Assembly (NCBI GenBank): GCA_002327725.1
Contig: DCXP01000030.1
Span: forward strand, 1-32,655
Source: Proteobacteria bacterium UBA2133
GTDB lineage: Bacteria; Pseudomonadota; Gammaproteobacteria; Arenicellales; UBA868
Direction of reading: 5' to 3'
Length of the DNA stretch: 32,655 nucleotides
In this document: piece after piece, positions 7,743 to 15,925 of the stretch
Layout of the letters: each line of letters begins with the position of its first letter
How positions within the stretch are numbered: position 1 is the stretch's first letter
Notes under the pieces: generated by a model
What the model was told of the DNA's origin: nothing
The model's input: only the letters and a program-made list of their open reading frames with translations
The model's database searches: none
Made by a program: the position numbers and the translations under genes

Positions 7743-9175
7743 GGGTCCTGTTGGGCTTCCTTGCTGAACAGCCTGACCCGTGCCCCGGCCAGCATCTCGG
7801 CAAGCTGGTGCCGGATGAGCCACAAGCACAGCAGCGACGGCAGCACCATCACTGCGGTAATGACAAAAAATAATCCCCAATCGCCGTTCAGCCAATCGAC
7901 CAGTGCGCCCGAGCTGGAAGCGAACAGGGTCCGGCCCGCAGTACCAATCGATGCAAGCAAAGCGTACTGGGTTGCCGTATATGTCCGGTCGACCAGCATC
8001 GAGATGAACGCCACAAAAGTGACTGTCGCGAAGGCGCCCGCCAGATCATCCATGATGACCGCGAAGGCAAACATCGGTGCCGACTTGCCCGACCATGCCA
8101 GTACCGAGAACAGCAGATTGGTCAGCGCCATCAGGATACCTGCGAGAAACATGGCGCGGACCAACCCCGCCCGGACAGCAAAAAGACCACCCAACAGGGT
8201 AAACACGACGGTGGTGACCCAGCCGATCCCTTTGGAGTAAAGCGCGATATCTGTTTTGGAAAAACCGATCTCCTTGTAAAAAATGATCGACATCCGACCC
8301 AGGAACGCTTCACCAATTTTGAAGAGAAAGATAAAGCTAAGAACAGCGAGCGCGATTGCCAGACCGTTGCGGCGGAAAAAACTCGCCAGCGGACCGATCA
8401 GGGTGGTCCCCAGCCAGGTCACGATTGCTGCCAGCAGACCGCCGAAATTGAGCCGGGACCGTAACGCACGCTCGTCCTCAGCCTGGGCTTGGGTCCGCTC
8501 TGCCGGGGGCGCGTCGGGCACCGCCATCAGGGCAACATTACAGAGCACGACAATGACACCCAGAATCAAAAAGGTAAACTGCCAGTAGTTTGTGACTCCA
8601 GCCTGCTGCAAAGCCTCAGCGGTAACCAGTGCCGCAACCCCGCCCAGTTTGTAGCCGGTCCACCAGCCCACAACCGCAACCGCAGCACCGGCAGCCATAG
8701 TCGCGCTCTCATCCGGGCCAACCTGCTCGATGCGAAGCGCGTCAATCGTGATGTCCTGAGTCGCGGATGCAATCGCGATAATGAGCGCGATAGCGATGAC
8801 ACCCTGAAGGTCGGTCACCGGATCAAAAACACTCCAGAGCGCGAGGCAGGCCAGGATCACGGCCTGCAGGCTCAGAATCCATGCCCGGCGATGTCCCAAT
8901 CGTGCCGTGAGAAACGGTATCTGTATCCGGTCGATAAGCGGCGCCCACAGGAAATTGATCGCGTAGACGCCGAAGATCAGCCCCGCCCATCCGATGGTGG
9001 CCCGGCTGAGCCCGTCCTCTTTCAGCCACAGACTCAAGGCGCTGCCGATCAGCACCCAGGGGAATCCGCTGATCAGCCCAAGCAGCCCGATCCGCGCCAT
9101 CCTCCAATCAAGATAGATGCGAAAAGTCTGCCCGATCGAGGGGGCACCACCCGCTTTTCGTCCGTCGGCGCTCAT
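7739..9175 (-). CDS. AmpG-like MFS muropeptide permease
   Basis: This 478-residue inner-membrane protein has roughly 12-14 hydrophobic segments. It opens with a cytoplasmic stretch and the AmpG/AT-1-type first helix (ISGFPWVLIGSALSLWLKE), then YAINFLWAPLIDR, a hallmark of the AmpG branch of the major facilitator superfamily. AmpG imports anhydro-muropeptides for peptidoglycan recycling. This assignment fits overall similarity, but other AmpG-like permeases have unknown substrates. I choose the ATG at 9175 because the in-frame GTG at 9217 lies inside the upstream nuclease gene. No strong ribosome site is visible. It starts 13 nt after that gene's stop, so the two are likely co-transcribed. Confidence 0.82.
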   Translation of the reverse strand: MSADGRKAGGAPSIGQTFRIYLDWRMARIGLLGLISGFPWVLIGSALSLWLKEDGLSRATIGWAGLIFGVYAINFLWAPLIDRIQIPFLTARLGHRRAWILSLQAVILACLALWSVFDPVTDLQGVIAIALIIAIASATQDITIDALRIEQVGPDESATMAAGAAVAVVGWWTGYKLGGVAALVTAEALQQAGVTNYWQFTFLILGVIVVLCNVALMAVPDAPPAERTQAQAEDERALRSRLNFGGLLAAIVTWLGTTLIGPLASFFRRNGLAIALAVLSFIFLFKIGEAFLGRMSIIFYKEIGFSKTDIALYSKGIGWVTTVVFTLLGGLFAVRAGLVRAMFLAGILMALTNLLFSVLAWSGKSAPMFAFAVIMDDLAGAFATVTFVAFISMLVDRTYTATQYALLASIGTAGRTLFASSSGALVDWLNGDWGLFFVITAVMVLPSLLCLWLIRHQLAEMLAGARVRLFSKEAQQDP

Positions 9176-9188
9176 GGACGGTCGGCGG

Positions 9189-9983
9189 CTAGGGCCGGGC
9201 CCGGAGCCAGCGGTCACTCACGCGGTAATCGATCACCAGCGGTGCATGATCCGAAAAGCGCTCGTCCTTGTAGATCTGGGCCGCATGAGCCCGCTTGGCG
9301 ATCACCGGGGTGGCAATCTGGTAGTCAATACGCCAGCCGACATTCTTGGCCCATGCCTGACCGCGGTTTGACCACCAGGTGTACTGATCCTCGCGGGGAT
9401 CGACCTTACGGAAAACGTCGACCATGCCGCCATCGTCAAACCACCAGTCCATCCAGGCGCGTTCCTCGGGAAGAAATCCGGAGTTCTTCTGATTGCCCCG
9501 CCAGTTCTTGATATCGATATTCTTGTGGGCGATATTGATATCACCGCAGATGATGTATTCGCGGCCGCTGGCGGCAAACTTTTTCAGTAACGGCTTCAGA
9601 CGCTCCATCAAATCGTATTTGAATTCCTGACGGACATCACTGCTCGAGCCGGATGGCAGATAAAGCGACACCACGCTGAGCCGGCCATAATCTGCCTGGA
9701 CCCAACGCCCTTCACTGTCGAAATCCCGCCAGCCCAAACCTTCCTGAATCCGGTCGGGCTTACGCCGGCAGTAGAGGGCAACCCCGCTATATCCGGGTTT
9801 TTCAGCATCGACATAGCAATTCGTATAGCCCTTGGGAAAATAGATATCGTCCGTCCGCTGAAAAGGCTGGATTCTAGTCTCCTGAAGGCAGGCAAAATCG
9901 GCCTCTTGACCCGACAGCCATTCGAAGAATCCTTTTCGGGCAGCCGCGCGGATGCCATTGCAGTTTAAGGTTATGATCCGCAT
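9189..9983 (-). CDS. Exonuclease III / Crc-like family nuclease
   Basis: This 264-residue endonuclease/exonuclease/phosphatase-fold protein starts MRIITLNCNGIR at the ATG 9983; the open frame upstream of it is unrelated. ExoIII family members cut DNA at abasic sites and trim 3' ends. All catalytic positions I can place are present: N7, E35 (LQETR), Y108, D148 and N150 (GDINIAH), D220 (WRIDYQ) and D245-H246 (SDHAPL). The location, divergent from pyrE with 34 nt between starts, is that of Pseudomonas crc, whose product has lost these residues and acts as a translational co-repressor. The intact residues argue for real nuclease activity, so xthA would fit, but a dual role cannot be excluded. Confidence 0.88.
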   Translation of the reverse strand: MRIITLNCNGIRAAARKGFFEWLSGQEADFACLQETRIQPFQRTDDIYFPKGYTNCYVDAEKPGYSGVALYCRRKPDRIQEGLGWRDFDSEGRWVQADYGRLSVVSLYLPSGSSSDVRQEFKYDLMERLKPLLKKFAASGREYIICGDINIAHKNIDIKNWRGNQKNSGFLPEERAWMDWWFDDGGMVDVFRKVDPREDQYTWWSNRGQAWAKNVGWRIDYQIATPVIAKRAHAAQIYKDERFSDHAPLVIDYRVSDRWLRARP

Positions 9984-10017
9984 CTGCCGAGATTCTGGTA
10001 AACGGTCAGGTTTTGAA

Positions 10018-10695
10018 ATGCCCCGAGCGGACGAGCAGGAACATGCATTTTTGCAGTTTGCCCTGGAGACCGGAGTGTTGCGCTTCGGGGAGTTTACCCT
10101 CAAATCCGGACGGGTAAGCCCATACTTCTTCAACGCGGGTCTTTTTAACAGCGGTGCGGCACTCTCGCGGCTTGCTTATTTTTATGCCACCGCTCTACAC
10201 GAACTCGAGGCAGAGCCCTTTATGCTGTATGGGCCTGCCTACAAAGGAATCCCCCTGGTGTCGGCAACCGCCGTGGCGCTTGCCGACCACTACCGGCGCG
10301 ATGTCGCTTTTGCCTTCAACCGCAAGGAAGCCAAAGACCACGGAGAAGGAGGCCAACTTGTGGGTGCACCACTGCACGGAGACGTGGTGATCATCGACGA
10401 CGTTATCACTGCCGGCACATCGATCCGCGAATCGGTCGACATCATCAGCGCCACCGGAGCAAGTGCCACTGCCGTACTGATTGCGCTCGACCGTGAGGAG
10501 GCCGTGACAGAAGATGGTGACTCAGCCGTGGCTTATGTTGCAAAAACCTTTGGCCTTCGGGTGCATCCGCTGGCGCGCTTTTCTACCCTGCTCCCGTTTC
10601 TTTCCGAGCGACCGGAACTCGCGAACCATCTTGACGCCCTGCAGGCCTACCAGGCCCGATATGGGCGGGCGACCTCTGCAATCGAATCCGGCTGA
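10018..10695 (+). CDS. pyrE: Orotate phosphoribosyltransferase
   Basis: PyrE joins orotate and PRPP to give OMP in pyrimidine synthesis. I start at the ATG 10018 (225 residues, MPRADEQEHAFLQFALE), which aligns with known PyrE N-termini and has AGG 7 nt upstream; the upstream extension would run into the divergent nuclease gene. Seen are LRFGEFTLKSGRVSPYFFN near the N-terminus, GPAYKGIPLV, NRKEAKDHGEGG and the PRPP-binding loop VVIIDDVITAGTS. A TATGAT at 9972-9977 inside the neighbouring gene could be its -10 element (weak). It converges with the SYLF gene, 18 nt away. Confidence 0.97.
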   Translation: MPRADEQEHAFLQFALETGVLRFGEFTLKSGRVSPYFFNAGLFNSGAALSRLAYFYATALHELEAEPFMLYGPAYKGIPLVSATAVALADHYRRDVAFAFNRKEAKDHGEGGQLVGAPLHGDVVIIDDVITAGTSIRESVDIISATGASATAVLIALDREEAVTEDGDSAVAYVAKTFGLRVHPLARFSTLLPFLSERPELANHLDALQAYQARYGRATSAIESG

Positions 10696-10713
10696 GATCT
10701 CGCTCAGGGCGGG

Positions 10714-11265
10714 CTATTCTGCCGGAGTGAAACTGAAGGTCTGTCCTCCCACTGACGCTTCGTACATCAGTCCGCCAATGGCAAGCGTAAAGATAGCAAC
10801 GCCTCCCGAATAGGCCGCATCCCCAGATGCTCCGGCTGTGGCCGCCACTGCAGACACCTGCGCGCTGAACTCCATTTTTTCGCTCTTAAAGCGATCAAGT
10901 GCCTCTTTTTCGCCAAAGAAGATCAACTCTGCATAAGCTTGACCACCCAGCTGAAGTCCAAGAGTAAGCTGGTTAAGCGTTGAGTCGCCGATGTATTTGC
11001 CTTTCTCATAGACCTGACCCGAACCATAAGCCCCGCCCACACCGATTGCGCCCTTATAAATCTTGGGAAAGACAGCATACCCATGGGCATTATCAAAAAA
11101 CTTCTGCAAACCCGAATCCTGGTCCAGAAAGGCTGCAATCGTTTCCTGCACTTCTTCCGTTGTTGTGGGCTTCTTTTTGTCCGGATTCCATCCCGCATTT
11201 GCCGGAACCAACGCCTGGCTCAGCATCAGCACGAGACCGGCCAACATCACACTTACTGCCCTCAT
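10714..11265 (-). CDS. Secreted SYLF/Ysc84-domain lipid-binding protein
   Basis: I choose the ATG at 11265 (183 residues) because of a near-perfect AGGAGG 7 nt upstream. Residues 1-24 are a signal peptide (MRAVSVMLAGLVLMLSQALV, PANA cleavage). The mature part begins GWNPDKKKP, then a helix with FLDQDSGLQKFFDNAHGYAVFP, followed by Gly-rich strands (GVGGAYGSGQVYEKGKYIGD, LTLGLQLGGQAYAELIFF). This is the SYLF (Ysc84) fold that binds phosphoinositides in eukaryotes; bacterial versions are exported and little studied. It has its own predicted promoter, although it lies 95 nt downstream of the peptidase gene. Confidence 0.85.
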   Translation of the reverse strand: MRAVSVMLAGLVLMLSQALVPANAGWNPDKKKPTTTEEVQETIAAFLDQDSGLQKFFDNAHGYAVFPKIYKGAIGVGGAYGSGQVYEKGKYIGDSTLNQLTLGLQLGGQAYAELIFFGEKEALDRFKSEKMEFSAQVSAVAATAGASGDAAYSGGVAIFTLAIGGLMYEASVGGQTFSFTPAE

Positions 11266-11292
11266 GGCTCTTCCTCCTTTTTTCTGTTCACA

Positions 11293-11313
11293 ATCCCAAT
11301 CACTGCCTGGGAT
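11293..11313. repeat. Inverted repeat in the SYLF gene leader
   Basis: Perfect 6-bp arms ATCCCA and TGGGAT are separated by 9 nt. It lies between the predicted promoter (11364-11337) and the ribosome site, so it could be an operator or leader hairpin. It could also be chance. Confidence 0.3.
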
Positions 11314-11336
11314 CTCATGCGTTGTTATTGTTGCCG

Positions 11337-11364
11337 ATACTATCAGGAAGGGTCTCGGGGTCAA
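11337..11364 (-). promoter_or_regulatory. Predicted sigma-70 promoter for the SYLF gene
   Basis: On the minus strand, -35 TTGACC (11364-11359, 5/6) and -10 TAGTAT (11342-11337, 4/6) are 16 nt apart. The -35 overlaps the stop codon of the upstream peptidase gene. The leader would be about 65 nt. Confidence 0.42.
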
Positions 11365-12380
11365 TCCCCGGAAACATCTGGGCGTGTGGCGTACTCCTCG
11401 GCCAGCTGGTAGAAGGCCTCAAGATCACGATCGGCCTGCTTAAAGAGTGCCGCAAAAAAACTAACGTCGTCATTATAGGAACCCACCGATGCGAGTTTGG
11501 CATTGTTAAGACCCTCTTCGAACCATCGACCCCAGTTGCTCACCGCTTCGGCCTTTCGCATCGCAAGATACTTTGCCTGTAACTCATCCAGCAGCAGACT
11601 TTTCTGCCGGCGCTTGTCAGAGTCCGGGATAGACCGTGCGTACAGTTCCGTTAACCGCACCCGGGTATCGCGGATCAGGTTGACGGCCGCATCATGGCGC
11701 GACGCATCCTCCGTAAACTCTGTGAGTTCGCTGGCCCTGCCTGAGTCGGCCAGCCACTGCTTCACCCCTGCGCGCGCGACAAAGGTAGCAAATGATTCGT
11801 TGAAGGTCGTATCGCCAGGAACAAAGAGCAGTTCGTGCGCGAGTTCATGAAACAGCAGTTCCGCAAGCTGTGCATCCGGATAATGCAGTACCGAGCTCAA
11901 TACCGGGTCTGCAAACCAGCCAAGGGTCGAATAAGCAGCCACCGGGCCGACAGTGGTTTCATAGCCTTGTGATTCAAGTTGTTCGGCAAAGGCCAGCGCA
12001 TCGGTATGCTTAAAGTAGCCCTGATACGCAACACAGCCTGCGATCGGGTGACAGAAGACTTCGGGCTCGGTCGAAAACTCACCTGCGGCAACAACACTCC
12101 ACAGAACAAAGTCCCGGCCGATATCGGTAAATCTTCGGTAACTGCCCGTCGCAGGGAGAAACAGCGCCTTCTGGGCATATTCGCGAACGTGCTCCACAAA
12201 GCGCAGACGCTCACGCAGTGAATCTGACGTCTTCGGGTCACTGATGACCACATCGATAGGCCTGCTGTGCCAAAGCAGTGCTGACTGCCCAACCGTGGCC
12301 TGGGTGTAATAGGCGACACTCTGGCAGCCGCTCAGTAAGAGTACTGCGATCAGCCATACTCCTGTCCGAAAGTAGCGCAT
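11361..12380 (-). CDS. Predicted zinc aminopeptidase lipoprotein (PF10023-like)
   Basis: This 339-residue protein has a type II signal peptide with lipobox LLLSGC (lipidated C19), so it should be a periplasm-facing lipoprotein. It contains a gluzincin-type HELAH motif at residues 178-182 with a downstream Glu in NESFATF (194-200), the likely third zinc ligand. It also has Cys pairs near 110-116 that may form a disulfide. The whole resembles the predicted aminopeptidase family PF10023/COG4324, whose substrates are unknown. Its ATG directly follows the LysR stop (TAA then ATG, zero spacing), and no ribosome site of its own is visible, so it is probably translated by coupling to the regulator. 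Confidence 0.82.
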   Translation of the reverse strand: MRYFRTGVWLIAVLLLSGCQSVAYYTQATVGQSALLWHSRPIDVVISDPKTSDSLRERLRFVEHVREYAQKALFLPATGSYRRFTDIGRDFVLWSVVAAGEFSTEPEVFCHPIAGCVAYQGYFKHTDALAFAEQLESQGYETTVGPVAAYSTLGWFADPVLSSVLHYPDAQLAELLFHELAHELLFVPGDTTFNESFATFVARAGVKQWLADSGRASELTEFTEDASRHDAAVNLIRDTRVRLTELYARSIPDSDKRRQKSLLLDELQAKYLAMRKAEAVSNWGRWFEEGLNNAKLASVGSYNDDVSFFAALFKQADRDLEAFYQLAEEYATRPDVSGD

Positions 12381-13271
12381 TTAAACTGTGACTGTCTCAT
12401 GGTCAGCAGGTTCCACCTCCAGCCAGTCGAGGAAACTGCGTTGGAGCGGGGTCAGGACATCTTTGCGGGGGAGCATGAAAATATACCCATATCCCGTCAG
12501 CCTCTGATTCAGCGGGGAAACCAGAAGCCCGGTATCCAGCTCCATCTGCATCATTGCGTCTGCCGTTATAAGACCCTGGCCAGCGATAGCTGCCTGCACC
12601 CGGACATTGGCATCAGCGATCACGTGCCGAGGATTGGAAAGTACCTGGCCGGAAAAAAGTTCGGCCCATAGGTCCTGCTCTCTATCCTCACACAGCAGGG
12701 GGACTTCGCCTGGCAAGATCGGATTTCTGGCCAAGGCATATTTTTCGACAAGCGCTGGGCTGCCCACCGCGAAAAGCGCCATGGGTAACTCTTTCCACCG
12801 GGGCCCGCCAATCTTCCCGGTACACGCACCCCAACGGATAGCAATATCGACACCATCGAGATTGAAATCATCATCATTCACGGAATGCTGAAAGATAAAG
12901 GATGCCTCGGGGGATTTCCCGGAGAACCTGGCGACGCGGGGTGAGAGCCATCTGGCGGCGACGTAGGTGGTTGCGGCAATCCGGATAGTGCGATGAGCAT
13001 CATGACGGGCAAACTGTGCAAGTGGGCCTTCCAGCTCAGCAAATGCACGCAAGACTGACTTCAGCAGAACCTGCCCTTTATCCGTCAGCAGCACCTGACG
13101 CACCCCACGCTTGAACAACTGGACGCCGATTTCCTGCTCGAGCATACGAATCTGGTAACTGACGGCGCCTTTGCTGACACATAACTCTTGAGCCGCGGCA
13201 GTGAAACTCAAAAGCGCAGCAGCACGTTCAAATACTTTGAAGCGATCGAGAGGTGGAAGTCTATGTTTCAT
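12381..13271 (-). CDS. LysR-family transcriptional regulator (GcvA-like)
   Basis: The protein has 296 residues. An N-terminal winged helix-turn-helix lies at about residues 8-65 (RFKVFERAAALLSFTAAAQE, then CVSKGAVSYQIRMLEQEIG), followed by a linker helix and a periplasmic-binding-like effector domain. The pattern PLDRFKVFERAA...LSFTAAAQEL is typical of the GcvA/AmpR subgroup, which includes glycine-cleavage and sarcosine/betaine regulators. It is divergent from the FAD dehydrogenase/MttB pair across a 233-nt gap, the classic LysR arrangement, so those genes are its most likely target (inference). The ATG at 13271 has no strong ribosome site. Confidence 0.9.
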   Translation of the reverse strand: MKHRLPPLDRFKVFERAAALLSFTAAAQELCVSKGAVSYQIRMLEQEIGVQLFKRGVRQVLLTDKGQVLLKSVLRAFAELEGPLAQFARHDAHRTIRIAATTYVAARWLSPRVARFSGKSPEASFIFQHSVNDDDFNLDGVDIAIRWGACTGKIGGPRWKELPMALFAVGSPALVEKYALARNPILPGEVPLLCEDREQDLWAELFSGQVLSNPRHVIADANVRVQAAIAGQGLITADAMMQMELDTGLLVSPLNQRLTGYGYIFMLPRKDVLTPLQRSFLDWLEVEPADHETVTV

Positions 13272-13504
13272 CGGGAATCTTAGTAATAATGGATAATCTA
13301 CAGTTTAATCAAATCATACAGTAGTTAAAATTTTTTAGCTTGTCATGACTCGGAACCCAATTCACCATTGGACTCCACTTATTCCTCTCCCTGGCGTTAA
13401 ACGGGCTCCTGAACACACCAGAGAAGATATGCCTCCTGACCAGCTGCGCCTTCTGTTGATCCAAACAGATCAACCCGCTGAATCCCTCTAATGCGTAACC
13501 CAGC
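13272..13504. promoter_or_regulatory. Divergent regulatory region between lysR and the dehydrogenase gene
   Basis: This 233-nt gap starts with an AT-rich stretch (13280-13336) next to lysR, likely holding promoter elements, including a TATGAT on the minus strand within 13310-13322. TACAGT occurs twice, at 13299-13304 and 13317-13322, 18 bp apart. A perfect inverted repeat lies at 13455-13474. A tiny open frame ATG-CGT-AAC-CCA-GCA-TGA at 13491-13508 overlaps the dehydrogenase start. I could not place a convincing -35/-10 pair for the plus-strand genes. Confidence 0.5.
13455..13474. repeat. Perfect inverted repeat upstream of dehydrogenase gene
   Basis: Arms GTTGATC and GATCAAC (7 bp, perfect) flank CAAACA. 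It sits 30 nt before the start codon of the dehydrogenase gene, opposite the AT-rich side next to lysR. It could be a regulator site or a leader hairpin. Its spacing does not fit the T-N11-A LysR consensus. Confidence 0.5.
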
Positions 13505-15922
13505 ATGATCAAATCCCATGCCCGGGTCGTCGTGATTGGTGGTGGTATTGCCGGATGCTCAACGCTATACCACCTGACCGAACTGGGCTGGAGCGATGTA
13601 GTACTGGTTGAGCGTGACGAACTGACCTCAGGCTCAACCTGGCACGCCGCAGCCCAGGTCACGCAGTTTGGTGCAAACCAGACCATGGTGGCACTGAAGA
13701 AACACAGTATCGACCTTTACCGCCAACTTGCGGCGGATGAGGAGTTCCCCATCAACTACCACATCACCGGTGGCATGCGCCTGGCACACACCCAGGACCA
13801 GGTCGATACCTATAAGCATTTCATTGGTATGGCCAAGGGTATGAACGTGGAGTTTGAGTACATCGATAGACACGAAGCGGGCCGTCGGCACCCCCTGATG
13901 AAGACCGACGGGTTACTGGGTGCCTGGTGGGATCCGCTGGATGGCGACATCGATCCCGCACAACTGACTTTCTCGCTGGCACGCAATGCCCGTAAGGCAG
14001 GTGCTGAGATATACCGCTTCAACCCGGTAGAAGACATTACCCGTAAAGCTAACGGCGAATTCATCGTCCATACTCAAAAGGGTGACATTACCTGCGAAAT
14101 GATCGTGAACGCATCCGGTTACCGGGTGAACGAGGTGGGCGCGATGCTGGGTGTTACGCACCCGGTCACATCCATGGAGCATATGTACTTCCTGACCGAG
14201 CCGATTGCAGAACTCGAGGCTCTGGACTTTCGAGTCCCGATCATCCGTGACCCCGGGGATGATTTCTACAGCCGCCAGGAAAAGCAGGGACTTCTGGTTG
14301 GTGTTTACGAGCAGCATTGCAAGACCTTTGGCCTCGACGGCATCGATCCCGACTTCACCAAGTCACTGTGTCCATCGGATCTGGACCGGTGTCTTGATAA
14401 CATGGAGCGTATCTTCAAACGCCTGCCGGCATTGACCGAGGCAGGCATTCATACCGTCGTGAACGGTCCCATCACCTACTCTCCCGACGGGTCACCGCTG
14501 GTGGGACCGATTCCCGGTATACCCAATGCATTTGCCTGCATCGGCCTCCGGGCGGGTATCGGCGAAGGCGGCGGCCACGGGAAGGTCCTCGCCGAGATCA
14601 TGGTACACGGCCAATGCGAATGGGACGCGTGGTTTCTGGATCCACGCCGCTTCACCAGTTATGCCAACACCGAATTCACTGCAAGAAAAGCCATAGAGGA
14701 TTACCAGCGGGAATTTCACTACCACATGCCGCATGAACATCGGCCCGCATCGCGGCTCGCACGCACAACGCCGCTGTATGCGGTGCTCGACCGGAAACGG
14801 GCCCAGTGGGGGACTGTCAACGGATGGGAGCGGGCCCTGTTTTTCAAACCCAGCGACGACTTTGTGGACCAGCACAGTTACCGGTTCACGCCGACCCGGC
14901 AAGTGGTCGCCGAGGAAGTCGACGCTATCGTCACAAGCGTCGGCATTATGGAAGTCTCGGGATTTAACCGGATGGAGATCAAAGGTCCCGGTGCGGCACA
15001 GTTTCTGGATCATCTGATCTGCGGCTCCCTGCCTACTTCTAAAGGCAAGGTAAAGCTCGCCTACCTGCTGAATGACAATGGCAACGTGCTCGCCGAGGCT
15101 ACGCTGGCGCACCTTGGCGAGGAGCATTACTGGTATGGCTCAGCCGCGGGTGCCGAATGGCATGATCTCGACTGGCTGCAACGCTTCAAGCCCCCGGGCG
15201 TCACCATCACCCAGCTGACCACCAGCCACACGATACTGGTCATTGCCGGGCCCCAGTCGCGGGCATTACTGCAATCGATCTCACCACGCAGTGACTGGTC
15301 CAAAGAGGTTTTTGCATGGATGCAGGTTCGCCGGATGTTTATCAGCCATGCAGAGGTTGTCGCCATGAGCGTCAGTTTTTCAGGCGAGCTTGCCTATGAG
15401 CTGCATATCCCCAACGAAAGCCTTTATCTGGTCTATACCGCACTGATCAGCGCAGGTCATCGCTACGGTATTCGTGACTTCGGCCTTTACGCCACCGAAT
15501 CGATGCGCATGGAGAAGGGCTATCGCCATTGGAAAGCTGACCTGATCTACGAACGCAATCCTCTTGAATCCGGACTGGAACGCTTTGTGGATCTGGACAA
15601 ACCCGATTTCGTTGGCAAAGCGAAACTGCTCGAGCAGAAGCAGCGCGGCCCTTGCCGGCTGTTTGCCGCGATGACCATTGACTGTGAGGTGGCGCCGGCA
15701 CATGGCGGCGATTCGATCTATCGCGATCACGATCTCGTGGGTTCTGTAACGTCGGGTGGGTACGGTTTTCGTGTTAACCAGAACATCGCCTTTGGTTATG
15801 CGGTACCGGAACTCGCCAAGGCCGGCACTCCGCTTGAGGTGGAGATCCTGGGCGAGCGTTATCCGGCGACCGTGTCTGACGCCTGTCTGTACGATCCGGA
15901 CAATCAACGCGTGAAAAACTGA
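13505..15922 (+). CDS. FAD- and folate-binding dehydrogenase, dimethylglycine/sarcosine type
   Basis: This 805-residue two-part enzyme resembles dimethylglycine and sarcosine dehydrogenases, which oxidatively demethylate N-methylglycines and pass the C1 unit to tetrahydrofolate. Residues 8-370 are a DAO-type FAD domain: dinucleotide motif GGGIAG at 12-17, and SGSTWHAAA with H47 at the position that binds FAD covalently in mammalian homologues. A central FAO_M-like linker follows. Residues about 430-800 are GcvT-like folate-binding domains (SFSGELAYELHIP, ATESMRMEKGYRHWKADL, then GGYGFRVNQNIAFGYA). No ribosome site is clear at the ATG. The next gene starts 3 nt later. The exact substrate cannot be read from the sequence. 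Confidence 0.88.
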   Translation: MIKSHARVVVIGGGIAGCSTLYHLTELGWSDVVLVERDELTSGSTWHAAAQVTQFGANQTMVALKKHSIDLYRQLAADEEFPINYHITGGMRLAHTQDQVDTYKHFIGMAKGMNVEFEYIDRHEAGRRHPLMKTDGLLGAWWDPLDGDIDPAQLTFSLARNARKAGAEIYRFNPVEDITRKANGEFIVHTQKGDITCEMIVNASGYRVNEVGAMLGVTHPVTSMEHMYFLTEPIAELEALDFRVPIIRDPGDDFYSRQEKQGLLVGVYEQHCKTFGLDGIDPDFTKSLCPSDLDRCLDNMERIFKRLPALTEAGIHTVVNGPITYSPDGSPLVGPIPGIPNAFACIGLRAGIGEGGGHGKVLAEIMVHGQCEWDAWFLDPRRFTSYANTEFTARKAIEDYQREFHYHMPHEHRPASRLARTTPLYAVLDRKRAQWGTVNGWERALFFKPSDDFVDQHSYRFTPTRQVVAEEVDAIVTSVGIMEVSGFNRMEIKGPGAAQFLDHLICGSLPTSKGKVKLAYLLNDNGNVLAEATLAHLGEEHYWYGSAAGAEWHDLDWLQRFKPPGVTITQLTTSHTILVIAGPQSRALLQSISPRSDWSKEVFAWMQVRRMFISHAEVVAMSVSFSGELAYELHIPNESLYLVYTALISAGHRYGIRDFGLYATESMRMEKGYRHWKADLIYERNPLESGLERFVDLDKPDFVGKAKLLEQKQRGPCRLFAAMTIDCEVAPAHGGDSIYRDHDLVGSVTSGGYGFRVNQNIAFGYAVPELAKAGTPLEVEILGERYPATVSDACLYDPDNQRVKN

Positions 15923-15925
15923 ACC

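Noticed and set aside
10690..10708. CTGAG/CTCAG inverted repeat after pyrE as a terminator
   Set aside because: Only 5 bp, no T-run, inside a short convergent gap; not enough support.
11350..11367. CGGGG/CCCCG hairpin at the end of the peptidase gene
   Set aside because: Short stem without T-run and overlapping the better-supported promoter of the SYLF gene.
13309..13686. 125-residue minus-strand frame across the lysR/dehydrogenase gap
   Set aside because: Half lies antisense to the FAD-binding motif of the dehydrogenase, it has no recognisable domain, and it would fill the regulatory gap.
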